A DNA stretch of 64,000 bases from CAZBMJ01 sp964493205 (GCA_964493205.1 CAZBMJ010000005.1:1-64000); one strand, 5' to 3'. Shown: positions 16,835 to 25,968, counted from the first letter of the stretch. Program-made: numbers and translations. The notes: generated from the sequence alone by a model not told the origin.

Positions 16835-18253
16835 TCACTTTTTTAGAAAAAAACTAGTTATGCGTTGTTTTTTAGCTACTGGTTCTATTGGTGGAGGATT
16901 TTTTCTTTTGTTTGAAGCGTATGTTACTTTCTCTTCTTTTTGAAGAGCCTGCACCCTTGGTATAAGTTTTTCGCTATGTTTAAGCCATGGGGCACATGAG
17001 CTAATATTTTTAATAGGAACACTCCAGCTATTTCCCCCATACCACTGGGCGCCATATCTTTGTAATTCTTCTGCATGCTTCATATAGTTAGCATCTAAAT
17101 AAACTTTTTTTTGAGCGACTATCTTTTGTGCTTCTTGCTCTATAATTTTTTCCTCTTCTATTTCACATAACGCTAACTGTTTTTGAATTAGCTCACATTT
17201 TTCTTCAAGATCTCCATAAAGCGGCTTTGTGGTTAGCAACCTCCTTAGACTATCGCAATCTGGTTTATTAGTAAGAACGTGAGTAACTTGGTTTTTCCAT
17301 TGTTCTATCATATCTTCTTTGCGTTGTTTTTCTAAAGCGATACTACGTTCATGTTGCTCAATTCTTACAGCTTCAAGCTCTTTTTCTTTCATAGCCCCAT
17401 TAGCTTGGACTTGCTCTTCTTGCACATGCTGATTACATAAAACACAGCTCTTGTGTTTAGCAAGTTCCCCTTTACTCATAAGCTTTTTACAAACTGGACA
17501 AGATATTTTGCATTTTTGGCACACAAAAGCACTGGGATATTTATGCCCCACTGGAGCAGCAATTTTCTCCAAATATTCTGGGGAAAACCGTTTTTTACAA
17601 TCTAAGCAAGGGCGCTTAGCATGTTCTTCACACTCTTTGCAACGCCATGGCTTTATAACTTTAGCTATAAAAGAAGCCTCTTCATGAGCTTTTATAATTT
17701 GCTTTGCATCAACTTCGATCATATTGAGATTACAAGCATTAAAAAATTCTTTTTTTTCATCCTCTACTGCATGAGTATGCCTTACTTCTAAAGCCAAGTT
17801 TTCAATATTATTTTTGAAAACCATTACATCAACACGATATTTATCATAAGCATATTCTTCCTGTGCTTTATACCCCTTATCAGCTAAAAATGGTCCTGAG
17901 GGAGGCAATTGATTAGGGCAATTTTTACTTATACAAAAACACCTAAATTCCCATTTATCCAAATGCTCTACCAATAGCTGCTTAGCTAAGAGGTGTTCAT
18001 AGGTTTCAAGGCCTCCACCACATAGATTATTAGTAGAAGCTTTATGGGCAAAGTGAGCTTGTTTAATCTCGCCCCGGCGTAAAACAAGATCTTCGCCACA
18101 TTCTAAGCATGTAAAGGGGGCTTTTGTTCTTTCCACACTATCTGCATTAACGAGCTCATTGGTAGCTTTTACTTTGGCGTATTGTATTTGCACTCCTAGG
18201 GCTGCAAAATTATATATAAATAAAAAAAATAATAAAAAATTTTTTGTTTTCAT
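16835..18253 (-). CDS. Exported CoiA-like nuclease with NLS- and PIP-like C terminus
   Basis: A 472-residue protein. A signal peptide (about 1-20) precedes a CoiA-like region: zinc motif CLEC...HFAH (Cys49, Cys52, His67, His70), ETYEHLLAK, and PD-(D/E)xK-like elements VDVMVF (Asp142) and ALEVRHTH (Glu156). Several Cys pairs follow (205-273), suggesting zinc ribbons, then a charged helical region (about 280-385). A DUF5710-like segment (YGAQWYGGNSWSVP, about 400-420) comes next. The tail holds KRK (449-451), KKQR (461-464) and KQRITSFF (462-469). CoiA proteins act in DNA uptake, but an export signal and such a tail are not expected there; a host-directed role is my inference. Confidence 0.65.
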   Translation of the reverse strand: MKTKNFLLFFLFIYNFAALGVQIQYAKVKATNELVNADSVERTKAPFTCLECGEDLVLRRGEIKQAHFAHKASTNNLCGGGLETYEHLLAKQLLVEHLDKWEFRCFCISKNCPNQLPPSGPFLADKGYKAQEEYAYDKYRVDVMVFKNNIENLALEVRHTHAVEDEKKEFFNACNLNMIEVDAKQIIKAHEEASFIAKVIKPWRCKECEEHAKRPCLDCKKRFSPEYLEKIAAPVGHKYPSAFVCQKCKISCPVCKKLMSKGELAKHKSCVLCNQHVQEEQVQANGAMKEKELEAVRIEQHERSIALEKQRKEDMIEQWKNQVTHVLTNKPDCDSLRRLLTTKPLYGDLEEKCELIQKQLALCEIEEEKIIEQEAQKIVAQKKVYLDANYMKHAEELQRYGAQWYGGNSWSVPIKNISSCAPWLKHSEKLIPRVQALQKEEKVTYASNKRKNPPPIEPVAKKQRITSFFLKK

Positions 18254-18333
18254 ATTTGGCTCATTTTTTTAGTTTTAATAGCTTTAACCAATTGCGCAAG
18301 AATTTAAAAAGGGGTAATAAAAATTAAAAAGCT

Positions 18334-18750
18334 TTATTTTTTAATCACACATTCTATTTTTTGGCCGCCCTGACTTGTTATATAACTAATTGCTTGTTTA
18401 TATAAGTTTTCATCCATATAACCAATAATAATCATTTTTAGGCTTTTATATTCTTCAAGATGTTTAATTTGATTTGAAATATTTTCTATTTTTTCTTGCA
18501 AGTAACCTAGAACATAGCTATTACCAAGGGCGTCAGGAAATCTAGTTACAAATGAATTACAAGCATTATTTTCTTTAAAATTTAACAAAATATTTTTTGC
18601 TTCTTGAGCTGTCTCTGCTCCAACAACAAGATAAATTGACATATCCTTACTATCGCTAAAGGCGAGCATTTTATTGTTTTCTGCCAATGCAGATAGGTGT
18701 GCCAATATGAATGAAATTACTAAAAAAAATAAAAGAATGCTTTTTTTCAT
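18334..18750 (-). CDS. Exported hypothetical protein
   Basis: About 138 residues from the ATG at 18750, chosen because the frame then begins MKKSILLFFLVISF, a clear signal peptide (cleavage near ALA). A longer frame to 18786 would overlap the preceding gene. The mature part alternates helices and strands (MSIYLVVGAETAQEAKNILL) with two Cys. No family recognised. It lies 8 bases after the exported methyltransferase gene, so the two probably form one operon. Confidence 0.55.
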   Translation of the reverse strand: MKKSILLFFLVISFILAHLSALAENNKMLAFSDSKDMSIYLVVGAETAQEAKNILLNFKENNACNSFVTRFPDALGNSYVLGYLQEKIENISNQIKHLEEYKSLKMIIIGYMDENLYKQAISYITSQGGQKIECVIKK

Positions 18751-18758
18751 AGTTCTAC

Positions 18759-20081
18759 TCAACCTCGTGTAGCAATAACAACACATCTAAATCCTTCTTC
18801 AGAATTAATATTAAAAAATTCATCAAAGTAATAAGATTCTTTTATGATAAACCCATTGTTTTCTAAAACCATGGACAAGGTTTCAGTAGTAAAAAGATTT
18901 CGCATATAGTGGTTTATGCTAAAAATTTCTAAAGCCTCCCCAAAGCTTGTGTTGTTTATAATATCAGGAAGCTTTTGATAATTTTCATTAGCTAGCTCAG
19001 AAATATCATTAAAACACAAATTAGAAGGTATTTTTAAAACTGGAATTGTTTTTTTATTATCGTTAAAATCAGTTTTTTTAACACTACCATCACAGGTTAC
19101 ATAACCTTTTTTATAGTGACCTGGTTCTATTTCATATCCTTCAGGAAATGCTAAAGCAACAGGGCCTAAAAAGCCTGGGGGGAACTCCAATTTATCTGTA
19201 GAACGCGTTATCTTACCATCAAAGTTTGATATGTATAGAACAGATGAAATATTTTCAATAAAAAACCCTGGATATTTTTTATTTTCTAATTGACCTTTTA
19301 TATATGTATCTCTTAGCTCTTTATTCCTTGGAGCATCTACTTGAATAATGGCTAGCCCTTTAGGATCTAGGCAAGCATGCATAAGAGTAATAATTTCTTC
19401 AACTTTTTCAGGAGTATAAAAATGCAAAATATTATTACAAATTATTACCTTATATTTAAAATTTTTAAAAAGAGCATTTTTATTAAATATACTCACATTG
19501 GCAATTTTATATAAATCTTGAGAATTTTCTGATTTTTTTGTCCATAAATGCTTCGTTGACCAAATATGCTTATTGGCATTCTGGGCAACCTCTTTTTTAT
19601 GTTCCACACCACGGTATTTACCACCAGCCATAAGAATAAAAGGAGCAAGCCAAGCTTCACCACATCCTAAATCTAGAACTTCAACTCTTTGGCCTGAGTT
19701 ATCATAGGTTTGAGCAATATAAGTTAATAAATTATGAATTTGCCTATTTATAATTTGAAAGGTATACCCCCATGATTCATCTTTTTCATGAGGAACTTCT
19801 CTTTGAGGGGGTACTTCAAATAAACTACGCATATTTTCAAATTCAGTTGTTCTTAGCCACTCTAAAACATATTCTTTAGAAGAGTAATTAATAGCTGTAT
19901 TTTTTAGCTTTAATTTACTAAATATTTTTTCTCGTTTAAATTTATCTCCCATTAGCGGCCATATTTCCTCAAGTAAAATAACATTTTCATCAACTGAAAT
20001 ATTGTCTATATCATTATTTGATACGCTAAAAGAATAGAGAAAGTGTGTATAACACAGAATTAGTAAGTAAAAATATCTCAT
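18759..20081 (-). CDS. Class I SAM methyltransferase with signal peptide
   Basis: A 440-residue protein. Residues about 1-19 form a signal-peptide-like N terminus (MRYFYLLILCYTHFLYSFS). A Rossmann methyltransferase core follows: motif I VLDLGCGEAW (135-144), the acidic residue after strand 2 in YRGVEHK (Glu160), post-motif VIICNNILHFY, and CLDPKGLAIIQVDAP. About 180 C-terminal residues are unassigned. Methyltransferases need cytosolic SAM, so an exported one makes sense only if it reaches a host cytosol; the N terminus could alternatively be a membrane anchor. Substrate unknown. Confidence 0.65.
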   Translation of the reverse strand: MRYFYLLILCYTHFLYSFSVSNNDIDNISVDENVILLEEIWPLMGDKFKREKIFSKLKLKNTAINYSSKEYVLEWLRTTEFENMRSLFEVPPQREVPHEKDESWGYTFQIINRQIHNLLTYIAQTYDNSGQRVEVLDLGCGEAWLAPFILMAGGKYRGVEHKKEVAQNANKHIWSTKHLWTKKSENSQDLYKIANVSIFNKNALFKNFKYKVIICNNILHFYTPEKVEEIITLMHACLDPKGLAIIQVDAPRNKELRDTYIKGQLENKKYPGFFIENISSVLYISNFDGKITRSTDKLEFPPGFLGPVALAFPEGYEIEPGHYKKGYVTCDGSVKKTDFNDNKKTIPVLKIPSNLCFNDISELANENYQKLPDIINNTSFGEALEIFSINHYMRNLFTTETLSMVLENNGFIIKESYYFDEFFNINSEEGFRCVVIATRG

Positions 20082-20280
20082 AAAGTTCCTTGTAAAAGAT
20101 TTTTGAGGATTAATATCTTTTTGTAAAACCTGAGCAATTGGGTATTTGATAATTTAGCATAGGCTTCATAAGCTTTCGTACAATGCTGTAGATAAAATAC
20201 TTTATTTACTTTTTTTAATTAGTAATATAAATATATGTTTAAAACTTATTAATTAAATAAACTTTATTTAGGAAAATAAA

Positions 20281-21273
20281 ATGAATAATACACTTTGGTT
20301 ATGTTCTTTGGTAGTTTCAGTTTTAACTTGTGTTGGCTGTCACAACAAACCACAAGCTTTAGTTCCCCCTTCTGCGGACACAAATAAAACTGAATCACAA
20401 GGCAGTATGGGCGATTTTTCCTACGAGACAAAATCTGTGGGCAATGAAAAAATTATTCGCTATTTAGCTAAGAAAATACCAATTTCAAGAGGCGATTTTA
20501 TTTTGCTATTGGCTAACAACCATACAGATGGAAGAGATTTTAGATATTTAGTTAATCAAAGTATCGCCGCTTTACCAGACCCAGCAGATGGAAATAATGC
20601 CTATATGATAAAATCTCCAGTTATAAATAAAGCAGCAAAAGATGAAGAATTCTATTTTGTTGCATTAAAAACTACTCTATTGGGCCAGCCAGCCACAAGC
20701 TTTCAAGATTATTTTATAAATTGTACCCATGATCTTGGAGGAAATATCAATTCAACCCAAGTAAATAGCTATAAAAACAATTTCGTGGCTTTTTATGCAG
20801 CTAAAGATGATTTAGAGAATTTTACGCAAGTAAAATTGAAAAACCCACCCATAACAACCAAATATGATTTTGGCACAAGTATTTTTAAAGGAATTGGGCC
20901 ATCACCAGGCACTATTATGGTCAGCCCTTGCCCAGTGAGCAATAGTAAGGCTGATGCACAAAATGCTCATCTCATTGGGCTTTACTCCTTTGCAAAGTAT
21001 GTGCAAGATACCCAAAGCGCTGAGAAAAAGAAAATGCTGCAATCATTTTGGTTTGCAGTGGGCAAGATCGCCACTACTATGTTTCATCAAGATGAAGTAA
21101 AAGATCTAGATAACAACATAGTGCCAAGTTTATTTTTAAGCACCCACGGACATGGGGTAAATTATCTACACTTTCGGGTTGAAACCACTACAAAATATTA
21201 TGGTACTATGGCTACTATTTTAGGCGAACTAGAAGATTCAAAAAAATACTATAAAAAAGCTTTTTCTAAATAG
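20281..21273 (+). CDS. Hypothetical lipoprotein
   Basis: A 330-residue protein with an N-terminal signal (LWLCSLVVSVLTCVGC) whose Cys20 is a plausible lipidation site. The mature part is mixed alpha/beta without recognised motifs; notable pieces are RDFRYLVNQSIAALPDP and STHGHGVNYLHFRVE. Start ATG with TAGGAAAA upstream. Divergent from the exported methyltransferase with about 200 bases between them, which should contain promoters for both. Function unknown. Confidence 0.6.
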   Translation: MNNTLWLCSLVVSVLTCVGCHNKPQALVPPSADTNKTESQGSMGDFSYETKSVGNEKIIRYLAKKIPISRGDFILLLANNHTDGRDFRYLVNQSIAALPDPADGNNAYMIKSPVINKAAKDEEFYFVALKTTLLGQPATSFQDYFINCTHDLGGNINSTQVNSYKNNFVAFYAAKDDLENFTQVKLKNPPITTKYDFGTSIFKGIGPSPGTIMVSPCPVSNSKADAQNAHLIGLYSFAKYVQDTQSAEKKKMLQSFWFAVGKIATTMFHQDEVKDLDNNIVPSLFLSTHGHGVNYLHFRVETTTKYYGTMATILGELEDSKKYYKKAFSK

Positions 21274-21433
21274 CCATTAAAATAACGTTAAATCACATTT
21301 ATAATATTAAATTTATTGAAAAATAAGTAACTATTTACTATGTTTTTATTTAAGAAAAATAAAAGCTTTGCCCTCTTTTATAAATTCATCTCTAGTAATA
21401 ATAAAGCCAGGTAAAATTTTTGCGGAAAATTAT

Positions 21434-22285
21434 ATGAAAAAAATTATATGCCTATTGCTTTTTATGCTATCTAAAAATTTTTTTGCCTATGACATTACTA
21501 ATAGCCCAGAATTTGCAGCGTTGGTTTTTAAAACCATAAAAAAAGAGTCCTATACTCCCTTTAATGAACAAGCTTTTTGGGCTGCAGGCAGTATTGAAGA
21601 AAAGCTTAAAACCTATTTGGGCAACAAGAACGAAGCAAAAGTATTATTTAGTGAATCACAAAAAGTAGAATTTGGCATTCGATTTGTTAGCAGTATTGTG
21701 GAAAATATTGGAATTATTGAAGTGCGTCATTTAACTAAAGAGCATACAGCTAGTGATTTATCATTAGCTTTAGAATACTTTGAAACACAAAAAATTCAAA
21801 AAATAGTTCTTGATTTTCGTTTTAATGAAAGCGCTGATTTTGAGAGTGGAATAAAATTTATGGAGCAATTGCTGCCCAATAATTCACCACTTTTTATTCA
21901 TAAAAGCAAAGCTGGAACTAAAATTTTTAAAACAAATAATACTCGTCTAGAAAAACGAAATTTGCAGTTTTATATTTTGCAGTCTTCTGAGTGTGGAGGA
22001 ATGAGCGAAATTCTAACACGCCTTTTGAAAAAGCATTTTTATACCAAAGTGATAGGGCAAAGAAGTCAAGGCTATGCTCTTCTTTCAGAATTAGTCCCAG
22101 TGAGCAATGGCTTTTCTATTATTGTACGCAAAGCAGAGTTTACTAGTTTAAATAAAACTTCTTGGCATAAAAAAATTATCAAGCCTGATGTATTTGTGGA
22201 TACACACAGTCTAAATATAAAAGATAGAAATCAGCTGATTAATATATTGTTTCAGGCTGATAAAAGTTTGCAAAGTAGGCTTTAA
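21434..22285 (+). CDS. S41 peptidase-like protein, probably inactive
   Basis: A 283-residue exported protein; the ATG at 21434 gives a signal peptide (MKKIICLLLFMLSKNFFA). The mature region resembles the catalytic fold of C-terminal processing peptidases: GIIEVRHLTKEHT, KIVLDFRFN (about 124-131) and ECGGMSEILTRLL (186-198) where active enzymes carry SASASE. By my alignment the nucleophile Ser is Gly and the general-base Lys is Tyr (in SQGYA), so it may bind rather than cut peptides. No PDZ domain is visible. Family call moderate. Confidence 0.5.
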   Translation: MKKIICLLLFMLSKNFFAYDITNSPEFAALVFKTIKKESYTPFNEQAFWAAGSIEEKLKTYLGNKNEAKVLFSESQKVEFGIRFVSSIVENIGIIEVRHLTKEHTASDLSLALEYFETQKIQKIVLDFRFNESADFESGIKFMEQLLPNNSPLFIHKSKAGTKIFKTNNTRLEKRNLQFYILQSSECGGMSEILTRLLKKHFYTKVIGQRSQGYALLSELVPVSNGFSIIVRKAEFTSLNKTSWHKKIIKPDVFVDTHSLNIKDRNQLINILFQADKSLQSRL

Positions 22286-22304
22286 AAAGGGGGGATAGTA
22301 ATTT

Positions 22305-23369
22305 TTAATTTTCATAACCAAATTTTGTGGCGATACTTTTATTTATTAATAGATTATAATGATTTCCATTTATATACTCAGGGATAACTTGCAATAAAGG
22401 GCTATTGAGTAAATCCTCTTTTTTTTCTATATTAAAAGCTTTTTTAAAGTCTTCTAAAGAGATTTTCAATAATTCTTTGTCATCCTCATCTAATGTATCA
22501 CTAAAAAAATCATTTATCATTGCAAAATTTATACTGCCATATTTTTTATTTATTCTAAATCTAAAAAAAGTAGCTGGACCATTATAAAATAACTCTATAA
22601 GAGGTCTATTTTGCAAAAGATCTACAAAAAATTTAATTATATCTCTAGATGCGGACCATTGATGATCATTTAATATCTTTTTTAATTCTGCTTTTATATC
22701 TTCATTTAACGCATCACTATCTTTACTTAAATTCATAGCATGAACTAAAGCTCTAAAATTATAATTTATTAATTTATAAGAAAATTCTTTATTAAATTCT
22801 ACCAATCTTTTCTGTGGTGATAGAGTTTTGAAAATTTTTAAAAGAGTTATTAATTCCTCATATAAAAATCTATCTTTAAACCCAGGCACATCTTTATATT
22901 TTTCAACCAATAAAGGCAGCTGCTTAATAACTTCATTAAATAGTTCATCATCATTAAATATAAGATAAAAAACCGTTTGTGCTCCTGCAGTCATCCAACA
23001 ATTACCATCTCCTTTAACTGTGGATACATAATAATCCTTATCTTTAGCTCCTAAAGATGTAAGTATGGGTAAATTTTCTATAAAATTAGTAGATTCAGTT
23101 TTACTAAGAGTTAAGAAGTTTTTTGGAACACCGTAATTTTCAGTATTACTCCAATCAATTTTCCTAAGGTCATCTAGCTTAAAATTATCTCTTAAATAAT
23201 CCTCTTTTATGTCCTTTTGGCGAAATGAATCTGAAAGTGCAACTTTTGTTTTGTCACCAGGATTATTATTATGGTTAATGTTTGCCTTGGATTGATTTTT
23301 ATCTATATCCAAAATTCCTTTGCAAGCACCTAAATTTATTAATAATACTATTAAAACACTTAATTTCAT
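22305..23369 (-). CDS. OTU-like cysteine protease lipoprotein
   Basis: A 354-residue protein with a strong lipobox (NLGAC, Cys16) and an Asn/Lys-rich tether. VKGDGNCWMTAGAQ at 118-131 matches the OTU deubiquitinase signature (Asp121, Cys124), and GNHYNLLI near the end supplies the partner His337. The spacing of about 210 residues fits a complete OTU fold with insertions. OTU enzymes cleave ubiquitin chains and are known as effectors in intracellular bacteria. A lipid anchor would keep it on the bacterial surface unless processed. Function inferred from motifs only. Confidence 0.6.
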   Translation of the reverse strand: MKLSVLIVLLINLGACKGILDIDKNQSKANINHNNNPGDKTKVALSDSFRQKDIKEDYLRDNFKLDDLRKIDWSNTENYGVPKNFLTLSKTESTNFIENLPILTSLGAKDKDYYVSTVKGDGNCWMTAGAQTVFYLIFNDDELFNEVIKQLPLLVEKYKDVPGFKDRFLYEELITLLKIFKTLSPQKRLVEFNKEFSYKLINYNFRALVHAMNLSKDSDALNEDIKAELKKILNDHQWSASRDIIKFFVDLLQNRPLIELFYNGPATFFRFRINKKYGSINFAMINDFFSDTLDEDDKELLKISLEDFKKAFNIEKKEDLLNSPLLQVIPEYINGNHYNLLINKSIATKFGYEN

Positions 23370-23444
23370 AATTAACTTTTTATTTTATATAAATTTAGCA
23401 TTGTAAAGATAGAATTTTTTGCAGTGTTTGTAAAGGCTATATTT

Positions 23445-24113
23445 TTATTCTTCATACTCATACCTATCATCTTTCTGAGTATCTGATTGCGCCCTTTGAT
23501 ATTCTTTATCTTTTTCATCATATAGTGCTCCAGAAGGTGGATAATAATATTCTGGATAGTCTTCATAATCTTCTTCCACATAGTCTTCATCTTCTTCGTA
23601 ATAATATGGAGGAGGAGGATAGTCTTGTGGATAATAAGGGTTGCTTGGTGGCTGATAATTAGGAGCAGGTATAGTATTTGATGGAGCTTGATAATTTTGT
23701 TGTTGCCTTCTTTGCATTTCTTCTTCTATTTGTTTGCGCTCTGCAGGTGGCATAGATGGAGGATAATTACCCATTCCTCCACCTTGTTGAGGAGGAAAAA
23801 ATGGAGGCCTTTGCATATTTTTGGGGTCAACAGCAGGCATAGGAGCAGCAAAATTCGGTGGCATTTTTTTATTAAGAGCAGGATTATTTTCTAAAATATT
23901 ATCTGTTCCTAACTTATGATTAATTTTAGGATCTTTTAGCCTATCATCTAAAGCTTTTAAATTATTTATAGGAGCAGTTTTTTTTACCTCTTTTGCTTGT
24001 GCTTTATTTGATATATTATTCACTAAAAAATTAATACCGAATAAACTTAGCACAGTAGTGGTAATAATTACGGAGGCAAAAATAGGCAATTGGGAAGAAC
24101 TTTTTAAGCCCAT
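23445..24113 (-). CDS. Pro/Tyr/acid-rich membrane-anchored protein
   Basis: About 223 residues from the ATG at 24113, chosen because AAGGGGC lies 8 bases upstream. One transmembrane segment (about 8-30, PIFASVIITTTVLSLFGINF) is followed by a charged stretch, then a low-complexity region rich in Pro, Gln, Tyr and, at the end, Asp/Glu (PPPYYYEEDEDYVEEDYED). It is probably a periplasm-spanning or surface-exposed disordered tail. No enzymatic domain is seen. Divergent from the amidase gene. Confidence 0.6.
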   Translation of the reverse strand: MGLKSSSQLPIFASVIITTTVLSLFGINFLVNNISNKAQAKEVKKTAPINNLKALDDRLKDPKINHKLGTDNILENNPALNKKMPPNFAAPMPAVDPKNMQRPPFFPPQQGGGMGNYPPSMPPAERKQIEEEMQRRQQQNYQAPSNTIPAPNYQPPSNPYYPQDYPPPPYYYEEDEDYVEEDYEDYPEYYYPPSGALYDEKDKEYQRAQSDTQKDDRYEYEE

Positions 24114-24226
24114 AAATAAAAGCCCCTTTAGTCTATAGATCTTACCCAAATAATAAACTACTTAGGTATTTTACTGAAATATTATACTTTAATAGAGTTG
24201 AGTTTTAATTTTTGGCCAATAAATAT

Positions 24227-25018
24227 ATGAAAAAACTTATTAAAATTTTGCCGTTATTTCTAGTCTTTATGTTTGCTTGCGCTCATGGCAATAATACAAG
24301 AAAATACTCACAAGAATTACAAATTTATAAAAATATTGAAGCAACTATTGTTCTAGACCCAGGCCATGGGGGTAAAGACTCAGGGGCTGTGGGTGCAAGT
24401 GGGTTACAGGAAAAAAATCTAACTCTTGATATTGCAAAAAGGATAAAAAGCTTAATTAATAGGATTGCCCCTAAAGTAAAAGTATTATTAACTAGAAGCA
24501 CAGATATTTATGTAGGACTAGAAGATAGGATAAAAATAGCCAATAATGCCAATGCGCAACTTTTTATTTCTATTCATATTAACTCAAGCGAAACAAATCA
24601 ATCTTCAGGTTTTGAAGTATACAGCTTAGATGTGGCCAATAATCGCCACGCTGAAAAACTAGCTGCCAGAGAAAATAAAAGTTTTCTTAATGAAAAAAAT
24701 AAAGTTAAGTTTATTTTAGCTGATTTAAGAGCTAATTCTAACCGTAAGGAAAGCGATGTGTTAGCTAAAGAAATTTTAACAGGGGTAGGCTTACAGATGA
24801 ACAAATCTAGATTATCCTCAAATAATAATCGTGGCTATAACCAAGCATTATTTCATGTTTTATTTGTTAAAATGCCTGCTGTGCTTACTGAATTATTTTT
24901 TATTTCTAACCCCAACGAAGAACGACATTTGCAAAAGTCTCATTTTAGACAGTCATGTGCAAAAGGCGTGGCATTAGGTATAATAAAGTATTTAAAAACT
25001 AAAATAAGGAAAGCTTAA
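24227..25018 (+). CDS. N-acetylmuramoyl-L-alanine amidase
   Basis: Zn-dependent Amidase_3 family enzyme cutting the amide between MurNAc and the stem peptide. The 263-residue protein starts at the ATG at 24227, giving signal MKKLIKILPLFLVFMFAC with a lipobox-like FAC. Motifs: VLDPGHGGKDSGAVG (first Zn His), EKNLTLDIAK (Zn Glu), FISIHINSS (third ligand His), and LTELFFISNPNEE (catalytic Glu). It is shorter than AmiC because no AMIN domain is present. Presumably it acts in daughter-cell separation. The xerD-like gene follows after 2 bases. Confidence 0.9.
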   Translation: MKKLIKILPLFLVFMFACAHGNNTRKYSQELQIYKNIEATIVLDPGHGGKDSGAVGASGLQEKNLTLDIAKRIKSLINRIAPKVKVLLTRSTDIYVGLEDRIKIANNANAQLFISIHINSSETNQSSGFEVYSLDVANNRHAEKLAARENKSFLNEKNKVKFILADLRANSNRKESDVLAKEILTGVGLQMNKSRLSSNNNRGYNQALFHVLFVKMPAVLTELFFISNPNEERHLQKSHFRQSCAKGVALGIIKYLKTKIRKA

Positions 25019-25020
25019 TT

Positions 25021-25968
25021 ATGCAACCATTGCTTAAACAGTTTTTAGCTTATTTAGAAGTAGAAAAAGGGTTGGCTAAAAACACTCTTTTATCTTATTC
25101 TTCAGATTTAAAATTTTTTATGGAGTTTTTACAAAAACTAGATATTTTAAGCCCTACGGCCATAGAACAGTCTCATATTTCTAAATGGTGTGAATATCGC
25201 AGCAAAGAAAATATTTCTTTTAGTAGTATTCACAGAAGTGTTTGTGCTATTCGCCGATTTTTAAAATTTTTACTAAAAGAGCGCTATATTAATTTTAATC
25301 CAGCGGAATCCATTATTTTGCCTAAAAAAGCATCGCGCCTACCTAAATCTATTAATACGTCTGAAATAGACAGCATGCTTAAAGCACCTAACCAAAATAA
25401 AACTAGGGGTTTAAGAGACGCTGCCTTAATAACCTTATTATATGCTAGTGGCTTAAGAGTTTCTGAATTGGCATTTTTAAGTATAGAGGACATAGACTTT
25501 AATCGTGGGTTTTTAAAAACCCTTGGCAAAGGCCAAAAAGAACGGGTAGTACCTCTTAATGAGCACTGCTTAAACCTGTTAAATTTATATATTAATAGCG
25601 CAAGAATTAAGTTATTAAATAATAATAATTCTCACTACTTATTTGTCAGAAAAAATGGCTTAGTATTGAGCCGGCAATCTATTTGGAAAATTATTAAGCA
25701 TTATGCTGCCTTATCTGGGTTAGCTAATGTATCTCCCCATCAGTTACGCCATAGCTTTGCCACTCACTTGCTTGAAGGTGGAGTAAACTTAAGAGCTTTA
25801 CAAATGATGTTAGGACATGCTGATTTAGCAACCACAGAAATATATATGCATGTGGACAAACAAAGATTAATAAGTATATATGAAAAGTACCACCCTAGAT
25901 CAAAAATAGCAACTGGCGCTGAAAATCTGGGGGTCGGAGAAATATTACTTGACATATATCAAAAATGA
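25021..25968 (+). CDS. xerD: Tyrosine recombinase XerD/XerC
   Basis: Site-specific recombinase that resolves chromosome dimers. The 315-residue protein has a SAM-like N-terminal core-binding domain (about 1-95) and the catalytic set Arg146 (ASGLRVSEL), Lys170 (LGKGQKER), His240-x-x-Arg243 (HQLRHSF), His266 (LGHADL) and Tyr275 (TTEIYMHV). A tail of about 20 residues beyond the usual HPR end is present, overlapping the operator-like sequence of the next genes. Position before scpAB fits a chromosome-segregation cluster; XerC versus XerD cannot be settled by eye. Confidence 0.9.
   Translation: MQPLLKQFLAYLEVEKGLAKNTLLSYSSDLKFFMEFLQKLDILSPTAIEQSHISKWCEYRSKENISFSSIHRSVCAIRRFLKFLLKERYINFNPAESIILPKKASRLPKSINTSEIDSMLKAPNQNKTRGLRDAALITLLYASGLRVSELAFLSIEDIDFNRGFLKTLGKGQKERVVPLNEHCLNLLNLYINSARIKLLNNNNSHYLFVRKNGLVLSRQSIWKIIKHYAALSGLANVSPHQLRHSFATHLLEGGVNLRALQMMLGHADLATTEIYMHVDKQRLISIYEKYHPRSKIATGAENLGVGEILLDIYQK

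Noticed and set aside
23372..23590. A Lys/Met/Ile-rich 72-residue frame on the minus strand
   Set aside because: It overlaps the Pro/Tyr-rich protein in another frame, has no ribosome site and its composition comes from the GA-rich coding DNA.
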